5,079 bases of DNA from contig QNFJ01000163.1 of assembly GCA_003646305.1 (NCBI GenBank), positions 1-5,079 on the forward strand, given 5' to 3'. The notes below the pieces were generated by a model. The model worked only from the letters and a program-made list of their open reading frames with translations, did no database searches and was not told the DNA's origin. This stretch comes from Gammaproteobacteria bacterium. GTDB taxonomy: Bacteria; Pseudomonadota; Gammaproteobacteria; Methylococcales; UBA2780. The translations under genes and the position numbers were made by a program. Position 1 is the stretch's first letter; every line of letters starts with the position of its first letter. Shown one piece after another: positions 1-5,043 of this stretch.

Positions 1-215
1 CAATCACTTGTATTGTCGTTAAAAGCATCGCGAGCTGCTGAACTGTTAGATGTATAGTTCCCTACCTCATTGTATGCCCTGAAATCCTTATCAGCCACAT
101 CACAAGCATCAGCACCGCCAGCCGATTCTCTAAATTCTAGATTACTAACCGCAAAATAATTAGAGCTATCTATAACAGCCGAAACATTTATTCGCCAATA
201 ACGATGCACAGCCAC
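1..215 (-). CDS. Distal tail protein with N-terminal discoidin-like domain (partial, 3' end outside window)
   Basis: The first 71 codons of a gene run off the low-coordinate edge. The reading starts at a GTG whose first base is the last base of the preceding TAG stop, and a good GAGG ribosome site lies 7 nt upstream. The protein begins MAVHRYWRINV and continues with LEFRESAGGADAC (about residues 26-38) and AFNDNTSD (about 64-71). The RYWRI opening, an 'E(I/F)RESAGGAD' strand and an 'AFDxNTSTxW'-type segment are typical of the F5/8 type C (discoidin) / galactose-binding-like domains in phage tail and receptor-binding proteins. Known role of such domains: beta-sandwiches that bind surface glycans. 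I infer a tail-tip or fibre protein contacting the host surface. A second in-frame GTG two codons on is a less likely start. The fragment is AT-richer (about 42% GC by hand count) than its neighbours. Its full length and remaining domains cannot be seen. Confidence 0.8.
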   Translation of the reverse strand, partial: MAVHRYWRINVSAVIDSSNYFAVSNLEFRESAGGADACDVADKDFRAYNEVGNYTSNSSAARDAFNDNTSD

Positions 216-748
216 TAGATTTCCTCAGCTTCAAGTGACCAGCTAAAATCGCCCGTTACAAGGTTTCCGGTTGTTCTCGGCGCTTGTGCCGAAACGGTCA
301 TTTGTGGATAGTAATAAACGCCATATCCTGTCGCGCCCGATACAGATGTCACTGTTGCAACATTGCCCGCTAAACCCACCGGAGAATCCACACGCTTTCC
401 GCCCACAATGGCGTAACCGTAGGGCGCAAAACCTGTGTCGCTACGCCTTGCCGAAGGGATCGTAATCGCATTTGAAGCACTCGAAATACCCCGAGGCCCC
501 GCGCATTTTAGGACCATCGTCGCGGAATAATCCAGCCCATCCAGACCAGCAGGCATCCAGCCAGCGCCTGTTAAAACGGTGCGCAACTTTCCAGACCACG
601 CGGTCTGCTTAACACCGCTCCCGTTCATGAACCGCAACGGCGGCCATGTCTCAGATGACAACGCCTCGTAGTCCTGGTTAAATTCAACATTCGCCTCGAC
701 CGGCACACTAATCCCGTTTAGCTCGAAAAATAGCGGATAATTGCTCAT
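215..748 (-). CDS. Phage tail protein of unknown role, downstream of the tape measure
   Basis: A 177-aa protein whose ATG overlaps the tape measure stop by four bases (ATGA); a GGGG run 7 nt upstream can serve as ribosome site. It has no signal peptide or membrane segment. It is rich in Gly, Ser, Thr, Val and aromatic residues, suggesting a beta-rich structural protein. Visible landmarks are PLRFMNGSGVKQTAWSGKLR (about 37-56), GAGWMPAGLDGLDYSA (61-76), a single Cys at 82, an ITIPSARRSDTG stretch (95-106), an SVSGATGYGVYYYPQMTV segment (135-152) and the end FSWSLEAEEI. The SGATGYxVYY pattern resembles a fibronectin-III-like beta hairpin, and the rest recalls uncharacterised proteins I associate with phage tail modules. 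Directly after the tape measure and before a surface-binding tail protein is where the distal tail (Dit) or tail-tip adaptor usually sits, so a distal-tail structural role is my inference. I do not recognise a named family with confidence. Confidence 0.8.
   Translation of the reverse strand: MSNYPLFFELNGISVPVEANVEFNQDYEALSSETWPPLRFMNGSGVKQTAWSGKLRTVLTGAGWMPAGLDGLDYSATMVLKCAGPRGISSASNAITIPSARRSDTGFAPYGYAIVGGKRVDSPVGLAGNVATVTSVSGATGYGVYYYPQMTVSAQAPRTTGNLVTGDFSWSLEAEEI
221..227 (-). promoter_or_regulatory. Ribosome binding site of the partial tail gene
   Basis: On the minus strand TGAGGAA, with GAGG 7 nt before the GTG at 215-213, lies inside the last codons of the 177-aa gene. It supports the GTG, which overlaps the upstream TAG by one base, as the true start. 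Confidence 0.7.
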
Positions 749-2637
749 CTTTTACCCCGTTTTAACGCTTCGCGCCTGACATCGTTATCGACCATCTGTG
801 GTCTATCGCTATAGCCCCCGGCTGTTTCGTAAATTACCGGTTTTCTAATCGGCTCCGATGCCTTTTTGGTTAGCGCCGCTAGCTGCGCTTCTGCTTCTGT
901 TAAGTCCAGCGTCACTTTCATTTGTGGCGCGCCGCCTTCTGGGTTCTCTATCTGCTTTTTAAGATTGCCCACAACCGTTTGGTCTTCATTGATCTGACCT
1001 GCGGCTGCCTCATCTGCGACCCGCTTTAACCGCGCCGCTAATCCTGCTAAAACTAGGTCGGATTCTGTCCCCGCCTCTTTCATTTTACGGAGCATTTCGG
1101 CGGTATCACGCGCACCCTCGATAGCACCGCTATAATCACCCTCGCTTAGCGCGTCCCGAGCATTCGTAATGCTTGCCGAAAAGTCGATAAGCGTTAAGTC
1201 CTTACCCTCTTTTTCTGGCCCTGAGCGCATCTCTTCAATAAGAGATTGAAACTCTCTACTAACATCCTTAGCGCTTTGTAGGTCCCGCTTTATTGCCCGC
1301 TCGCCATCCTTTAGCGCCTTACTTAATGCCTCCGAGCGGGTCTTTGCTGCATCTGCCGCCTTATTTGCTGCTTCTTCCTCTTCCTTGAGCGTTTTGGTTA
1401 GCTCTTTACCCGCGCTAGATAGATTTCGGGTTGACTTGGCCGTGCTAGATGCCGCCTTGTCTATCCCCTCAAAGCCCTCTACAACTTGGCTTGCGCCCTC
1501 CCCGATGTCTTTAAAATAATCATCAGACAGGCTTTTTTTAAGCTCCGCAGATGATGCCGCGAGGCTATCTGCCACCCGCTCAAATTCATCAGAAACCGAG
1601 CCAAATGTTATTTTCGACAGGCCCAACGCGAACAGCGCCAGCGAGTCATTAATCACCGCAAAAGTGCCTTTAATGCCAATCTGTAGAAAGTTAAACGCTG
1701 TCTTTACGGCTCCCGAAAACACCTGAATGGAGCGAAAAACAAACGATAAGCCCGCCTGTATTTCTCTCGATGACGACTTGACAGACTCGCCCAGGGAAAC
1801 CCAGCCCTGACCCATCCGATTAATAAAGTCAACAAAGTCCTTATTCTCGGTGAACGTCTGGCCGAGTGTCTCGCTAAAATCACCTTGTGCCGCATCCGCT
1901 TTCCGAACCGCGCCTTCATAGGTTTTACCAACTGCCTCGGCTAATCCCTCGAAATTATCTTGCAGAACCTCGGAGACAATCTGCACCTTGCCTTGCTGAT
2001 CGGCTAATTTAAACGCCTCTTTTTGCGCGTCTGTCATTGCCACGCCATAACGTGACAACGAACCGATACCCGATGAGAACGCCTTGCCCACCGCAATGGC
2101 AATCGTCTCTAAATCAACATGATCGGCGCCGGACTTTCTGGCCGCCTCACCCATATCCAAAAGGCTGGGCGTTAAGATTCCGATCTGTTCCGCAGTCAGT
2201 TTAAACGTGGCGAGCATCGCCTGAGCCGAGATAATCTGCTCATCACCATAACCGGTTAATTCTTGCAGCGCCGCCGACTGGTCTTTTAGCGCCTCGACCT
2301 GCTCAACAGAAGCATCCGTTAAATTTCTTAGCGTTGTCTCGAGCTTAACCTCTGCCCGCTCTTGCGTAGCTGCCGCCGCCGTCCATTTCTTTATGCCCGA
2401 AACGATGCCGACAAAAATAGCGGCAAGGGCCAAGATAGGCCCACGCGCTTTTGTCGCCGCCGCCGCTAAAGAATTAAAAGACCCCGCCGCCCGCTTATTA
2501 TTACGCTCGAGCTTTTTGGTCGTCTTGTCCGACTCTTTGCCGATTTTCTTAATTGAGCCGGTGATCTTGCTAACTTGACCCGAAAAGCGGTCTTTTAGCT
2601 CGTAGCCAATTTTTATAATCTTGTCTTTTATCGACAT
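745..2637 (-). CDS. Phage tail tape measure protein
   Basis: A 630-aa protein that sets tail length, acts as the scaffold for tube assembly and is probably ejected with DNA into the host envelope. A basic, helical N-terminus (1-55) is followed by a hydrophobic segment, GPILALAAIFVGIVSGI (66-82). Next comes the typical tape-measure core (about 110-290), with LTGYGDEQIISAQAMLATF (127-145), LLDMGEAARKSGADHVDLE (159-177), GKAFSSGIGSLSRYGVAMTD (184-203) and FSETLGQTF (254-262), matching the TIGR01760-type family. A second hydrophobic stretch lies at about 298-345. A charged Ala/Lys/Glu coiled coil spans about 405-470. No lysozyme or M23 peptidase motif is visible. The ATG directly abuts the preceding TAG (TAGATG), with a modest GAG 7 nt upstream. 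At about 0.15 nm per residue it predicts a tail near 95 nm if uncleaved (inference), shorter than lambda's. Confidence 0.95.
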   Translation of the reverse strand: MSIKDKIIKIGYELKDRFSGQVSKITGSIKKIGKESDKTTKKLERNNKRAAGSFNSLAAAATKARGPILALAAIFVGIVSGIKKWTAAAATQERAEVKLETTLRNLTDASVEQVEALKDQSAALQELTGYGDEQIISAQAMLATFKLTAEQIGILTPSLLDMGEAARKSGADHVDLETIAIAVGKAFSSGIGSLSRYGVAMTDAQKEAFKLADQQGKVQIVSEVLQDNFEGLAEAVGKTYEGAVRKADAAQGDFSETLGQTFTENKDFVDFINRMGQGWVSLGESVKSSSREIQAGLSFVFRSIQVFSGAVKTAFNFLQIGIKGTFAVINDSLALFALGLSKITFGSVSDEFERVADSLAASSAELKKSLSDDYFKDIGEGASQVVEGFEGIDKAASSTAKSTRNLSSAGKELTKTLKEEEEAANKAADAAKTRSEALSKALKDGERAIKRDLQSAKDVSREFQSLIEEMRSGPEKEGKDLTLIDFSASITNARDALSEGDYSGAIEGARDTAEMLRKMKEAGTESDLVLAGLAARLKRVADEAAAGQINEDQTVVGNLKKQIENPEGGAPQMKVTLDLTEAEAQLAALTKKASEPIRKPVIYETAGGYSDRPQMVDNDVRREALKRGKR

Positions 2638-3162
2638 CTATTTACTCAATGCGAAAGCAATCTCACGATTGAGATTCTTTTCTAATATGGGATCACCAAT
2701 GGCCACAAGCCGTTCGATTCTTTCGCCAAAAATGGCATGGACAGATGGGCCATAAAGCGGCCTAATCGGTAGCCGACTACGAGACAAGCGCCGGAATATA
2801 ACAGACTGATAAATAAACGCGCCATTAAACAATTTGCGCGCCTTATCTTTACGCATTTTGACCGATAAGCCCTTCTTTGTTGGCCGAACACCACTAAACT
2901 GATTTAGTGGTATTGATTGATGAATGGAGCTAATCTCAGATTTAAGCGCCCCACGCCTTGCCCGCTTAATGCGTAAGCTCTTTTTAACAAAAGCTGCTTT
3001 AACATTGAGCGTTCCGCGAATTTCTTTAGAAGCCGCTGCCCTAACTGATACAGCCGTTTTATTTAAAGCGCGGACGCTCCCCACCTGGATAGCCCTTGCG
3101 TGCCGCTTAATCTCTTTTTCAAGCGCACGCGAAACCACTCCGATGGAAAGCGCCCTAATCAC
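2638..3162 (-). CDS. Prophage minor tail protein Z-like protein (gpZ family)
   Basis: A very basic 174-aa protein resembling the Minor_tail_Z / prophage tail protein family. Landmarks in family order are VRALNKTAVSVRAAASKEIR (30-49), a 'FVKKSLRIKRARRGAL' block (58-73), a GLSVKMRKDKARKLFNGAFI segment (98-117) and the hallmark RLPIRPLYGPSV (130-141). In lambda, gpZ is needed at the tail-head junction so that DNA can be injected correctly; I infer a similar role. The GTG start shares its G with the TAG stop of the major tail gene. The ribosome site is poor (CAGG about 8 nt upstream), so translational coupling is likely. A GTG at codon 8 is an alternative start. It sits between tube protein and tape measure, where assembly chaperone genes are normally found; lambda instead has Z upstream of U and V. 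A perfect 9-bp hairpin lies in its coding sequence. Confidence 0.82.
   Translation of the reverse strand: MIRALSIGVVSRALEKEIKRHARAIQVGSVRALNKTAVSVRAAASKEIRGTLNVKAAFVKKSLRIKRARRGALKSEISSIHQSIPLNQFSGVRPTKKGLSVKMRKDKARKLFNGAFIYQSVIFRRLSRSRLPIRPLYGPSVHAIFGERIERLVAIGDPILEKNLNREIAFALSK
2890..2911 (-). repeat. Perfect 9-bp inverted repeat (hairpin) inside the Z-like gene
   Basis: ACCACTAAA and TTTAGTGGT form a perfect 9-bp palindrome separated by a 4-nt loop (CTGA on the plus strand, TCAG in the transcript). It lies over the codons for about residues 84-92 (IPLNQFSGV). No T-tract follows on either strand, so it is not a terminator. It may be a local mRNA structure or chance. Confidence 0.6.
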
Positions 3163-3887
3163 TATGCAGCCTGCTTAATCTCAATGTATTGAGACAGCCC
3201 GGCTGTCGTTATGGAAGTATCTTTTAGTGCCTCACCCGAAAGCGCGAGCTCTGCAAAATCTTCTCCAATCGCCCCGACCTCACTGGCTGGCCCAAACTTG
3301 GCACGGTGGACGGTAATCACAACTTCCGCACCTGATTGCGCCTCGTTTAGCCCATCAAAAATCAACTGATATTCCGCGCCCGAATTGGTCAGCGTTTGGA
3401 CCACATCAACCGCTTTTTTCGTGTAGCTAATAAGCAAAGCGGTACTCGCAGAAATACTGCCAGTTGAAAGCACGGTAATACCCGCAGCCGAAACGGTATA
3501 GTCAGTATCTTCTATATAAGTCGTTCCCGCCGGGTCACTGGTCACAACCGGGGCAACGCTTGTATCAATCATGTCTGCCGTTTTAACCAGCGTATCGAGC
3601 GCAGCTCTTGTGGTAACAGACTCATCGGCGACCGGTATAGACGTCACAGAGCTCGCATCACCGAACAGCGCCATAGCGATATTCTCCGCGCTGTAATCGT
3701 GCATGATTAGTCCGATGGTGACGTCACCGATACGAATAACAGAGTTATAGTTACCGCCGCCGCCCTGGGTAAAATCAGCCAGTGTTTTTTTATCTTCGGT
3801 CGTTCCGTAAGTGAAGCTCGAAACGTTCCCAATAAACCGGCCATCAAGGTGCACCTTGCCCTTCCCGATATAACTTTTATCAGCCAT
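3162..3887 (-). CDS. Major tail tube protein
   Basis: A 241-aa subunit that polymerises in rings to form the tail tube. The N-terminus MADKSYIGKGKVHLDGRFIG (1-20), then NVSSFTYGTTEDKKTLADFT (21-40) and a GGGGNY loop, is the usual tube-protein opening: a 'G-x-V-x-L-(D)G' strand followed by a 'K-x-L-x-D' turn. The middle (about 108-158) holds an extra beta-type unit, with DPAGTTYIEDTDYTV (118-132) and TALLISYTKK (149-158), common in phage structural proteins. The C-terminal half returns to tube-like strands: VVQTLTNSGAEYQLIFDGLN (162-181) and VVITVHRAKFGPASEVGAIG (189-208), with LSGEALKD at about 216-223. It is the only gene here preceded by a real intergenic gap, which contains a terminator; an AAGAGG ribosome site lies 9 nt before the ATG. 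High expression is expected for this protein. It fills the place of lambda gpV. Confidence 0.87.
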   Translation of the reverse strand: MADKSYIGKGKVHLDGRFIGNVSSFTYGTTEDKKTLADFTQGGGGNYNSVIRIGDVTIGLIMHDYSAENIAMALFGDASSVTSIPVADESVTTRAALDTLVKTADMIDTSVAPVVTSDPAGTTYIEDTDYTVSAAGITVLSTGSISASTALLISYTKKAVDVVQTLTNSGAEYQLIFDGLNEAQSGAEVVITVHRAKFGPASEVGAIGEDFAELALSGEALKDTSITTAGLSQYIEIKQAA

Positions 3888-3896
3888 TTGCTTTTT

Positions 3897-3902
3897 CCTC
3901 TT
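3897..3902 (-). promoter_or_regulatory. Ribosome binding site of the major tail gene
   Basis: AAGAGG on the minus strand, 9 nt upstream of the ATG at 3887, in an A-rich, unstructured leader. It is one of the clearest ribosome sites in the window, consistent with strong independent initiation rather than coupling to the upstream gene. Confidence 0.75.
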
Positions 3903-3915
3903 AAAATTTAGACAT

Positions 3916-3938
3916 AAAAAAACCGCCGAACGGCGGTT
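3916..3938 (-). terminator. Intrinsic (rho-independent) terminator between tail terminator and major tail genes
   Basis: Read on the minus strand, AACCGCC and GGCGGTT form a perfect 7-bp GC-rich stem around a GTTC loop, followed at once by five more T residues (seven T in a row counting the stem). On the plus strand the stem is followed by GGG, so it works only for minus-strand transcription. It sits 24 nt after the TAA of the 150-aa gene and 28 nt before the major tail ATG, inside what otherwise looks like one operon. Confidence 0.85.
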
Positions 3939-3961
3939 GGGTAATCAGCCTCTCGGCGAAA

Positions 3962-4414
3962 TTATTTTGCAGGGTCACCGTAGTGCCTGATATGCGGAAT
4001 TAAATAGACAGCCTGAACGCTCACAAATCCCCCCGCCTCTTCCGGATAGCTAACCTGATCACCTGCCCAGGCAAGCCGCCCCGTTAGCAATCGGCCCAGC
4101 GTCTCATCGTCTAACTCAACCGCTCGCTGAATATCTGCCAGCATTTGTAATGCTGTGTCTTCTGGGTGCGTTCCCGTCGCGTGGTGCGCCTCGATAACCA
4201 CCGAAGCCGCCATTTTTGCGCGCTCACCCGATTCGGACTCGAGTGACCGAGGCGCCATAAAGCAGGCCGAGGCCGGTAGCTCATTCTCAGAAAACCGGCG
4301 CTGACCGCGAATAACCGTCCGGCCGATCCGGGTAAAATATAACCCCGAGCCGTCAATCACTTGCAACCGCGCTTGAATCTCTTTTAAAATTAATAGTGCT
4401 TTCGGATCACTCAT
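3962..4414 (-). CDS. Phage tail terminator / tail completion protein (gpU-like role)
   Basis: A 150-aa protein of the size and layout of tail terminator proteins, which cap the finished tube and join it to the head. The N-terminal helix SDPKALLILKEIQARLQVI (2-20) is followed by a beta segment with YFTRIGRTVIRGQRRF (26-41), a long alternating strand SVVIEAHHATG (71-81), the helix DTALQMLADIQRAVELDDET (86-105) and a final strand QAVYLIPHIRHYGDPAK (134-150). The ending resembles the 'Y..R....DP' tail of many tail-completion proteins. The helix-strand-helix-strand order fits the alpha/beta fold of the gpU / tail completion group (family-level inference). The ATG overlaps the TGA of the upstream head-tail joining gene (ATGA). 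The gene is last before the intrinsic terminator. Its place just before the tube gene matches lambda's U-V order. Confidence 0.78.
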   Translation of the reverse strand: MSDPKALLILKEIQARLQVIDGSGLYFTRIGRTVIRGQRRFSENELPASACFMAPRSLESESGERAKMAASVVIEAHHATGTHPEDTALQMLADIQRAVELDDETLGRLLTGRLAWAGDQVSYPEEAGGFVSVQAVYLIPHIRHYGDPAK

Positions 4415-4704
4415 TTAACCGTCACCTTAACCGCAAATCGGTCATTGCTGATTTCATCCTCAACAGTCAGCGTCTCGCCGGGTAATGTAATCACATCCCC
4501 ACGTTGAACGGTGCCAACGTGATCAAACCTTAAAACAACCTCGGTGCGCTTTTCAGCAACGCCCGATTCATAACCCCCAGGGAACAATTGAATATCTCTA
4601 TCAATAAGGACAATCGTCTCGACAGAATCGCCACCCTGCGGCCAATAGGTCGCCGCATAAGCGCCCGGAACGGTTAGAGAGAAAATTACACCCGGGTCAA
4701 TCAT
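4411..4704 (-). CDS. Head-tail joining (head closure) protein, FII-like
   Basis: A small 97-aa protein without membrane or signal segments. The C-terminal third, VQRGDVITLPGETLTVEDEI (66-85) followed by a final strand RFAVKVTVK (89-97), is the 'RGDxLTLxGETYxVxE' beta-hairpin pattern of lambda gpFII-type and related head-tail joining proteins, which form the ring that closes the portal and receives the tail. The N-terminus carries VIFSLTVPGAYAATYWPQGG (6-25), and the middle IVLIDRDIQLFPGGYES (31-47) probably forms the exposed loop. The start codon shares one base with the upstream TAA (TAATG), and the downstream gene overlaps by four bases, so translation is tightly coupled. The short size and position before the tail terminator gene fit this role. 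Assignment is by pattern and context, not by a search. Confidence 0.72.
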   Translation of the reverse strand: MIDPGVIFSLTVPGAYAATYWPQGGDSVETIVLIDRDIQLFPGGYESGVAEKRTEVVLRFDHVGTVQRGDVITLPGETLTVEDEISNDRFAVKVTVK

Positions 4705-5033
4705 TAGCTATTTCTCACATATAGCATTCCATCACCTTCCAGCGTGTCACCGGCGGGCGTAGTGGTTATCTTTGCCGTGATCTTGTAGTCTTCTTTATCA
4801 TCGCCGTCCTCAATACGCAGCTGAACAAATTGGCCGCTAATTGCAGAGGCCACTAGCGCAACATCACCCGACCCCGCAACATTGCCGCGATTAGCCGCTG
4901 ACACCGAAACGATCGACGCCACCGAATCCCCTTCGCGCATTTTTGCCGAAAAGTCGAAATCATATAGCCGACTTTCCGAAGGCTGCTTTTTGAGAACCAC
5001 TAACCCAGTAGCCGGGTCGTTAAAATATGTCAT
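4704..5033 (-). CDS. Gp77 / phage fiber-tail adaptor-like structural protein
   Basis: A 109-aa beta-rich protein. It opens with MTYFNDPATGLVVLKKQPSE, then RLYDFDFSAKMREGDSVASI (22-41), 'GDVALVASAISGQFVQLRI' (56-74) and EDYKITAKITTTPAGDTLEG (81-100), ending MLYVRNS. The 'KDP.....YDFDWS..L..GDSI' start and 'Y.ITA.ITTS.GDTLE...LYVR' end match a small Ig-like family in phage head-tail connector regions, annotated as fiber-tail adaptor or Gp77-like; its precise role is poorly known. I chose the ATG at 5033 because AGGAG lies 5 nt upstream. A GTG two codons earlier (5039) would overlap that ribosome site, leaving no spacing. The TAA shares one base with the next ATG. Placement between capsid-side genes and the FII-like gene suggests a connector or decoration function (inference). 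Confidence 0.75.
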   Translation of the reverse strand: MTYFNDPATGLVVLKKQPSESRLYDFDFSAKMREGDSVASIVSVSAANRGNVAGSGDVALVASAISGQFVQLRIEDGDDKEDYKITAKITTTPAGDTLEGDGMLYVRNS

Positions 5034-5038
5034 ATTCA

Positions 5039-5043
5039 CTCCT
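5039..5043 (-). promoter_or_regulatory. Ribosome binding site that decides the start of the 109-aa gene
   Basis: AGGAG on the minus strand lies 5 nt before the ATG at 5033-5031. An upstream in-frame GTG (5039-5037) starts within this motif and cannot use it, so the ATG is preferred. Confidence 0.75.

Noticed and set aside
271..465. 64-codon open frame on the plus strand
   Set aside because: It lies wholly inside the 177-aa tail gene on the opposite strand, has no recognisable protein features or ribosome site, and its composition mirrors the antisense of a real gene.
1704..1931. 75-codon minus-strand frame inside the tape measure gene
   Set aside because: It is an alternate frame within strongly supported tape measure coding sequence; the Arg-rich translation is typical of an out-of-frame shadow.
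2401..2500. GCC/GCG-rich short runs as a simple-sequence repeat or regulatory tract
   Set aside because: They encode the Ala-rich segment of the tape measure protein (LAAAATKARG and nearby) and are explained by codon use.
2393..2578. 61-codon plus-strand frame with a hydrophobic C-terminus
   Set aside because: It is antisense to the tape measure N-terminal region; its hydrophobic and Ala-rich content reflects the opposite strand, and no neighbour or ribosome site supports it.
2682..2894. 70-codon minus-strand frame as a hidden tail assembly chaperone reached by frameshift
   Set aside because: The translation does not look like a chaperone, it is embedded in clearly Z-like coding sequence, and I found no in-frame slippery heptamer leading into it.
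2924..3178. 84-codon plus-strand frame
   Set aside because: It is antisense to the Z-like gene and crosses the junction with the tube gene; no protein family signal.
3888..3915. Possible promoter for the major tail gene after the terminator
   Set aside because: TAAATT on the minus strand could pass as a -10 box, but the bases 17 nt upstream lie in the terminator hairpin (CCGTTC) and do not resemble a -35 element. There is also little room for a transcript start before the ribosome site.
4111..4356. 81-codon minus-strand frame inside the tail terminator gene
   Set aside because: It is an alternate-frame shadow, rich in Arg, Ser and Trp, with no support.
5034..5039. GTG at 5039 as start of the 109-aa gene (giving 111 aa)
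   Set aside because: The GTG lies inside the AGGAG ribosome site, leaving no spacing. The ATG at 5033 has correct 5-nt spacing.
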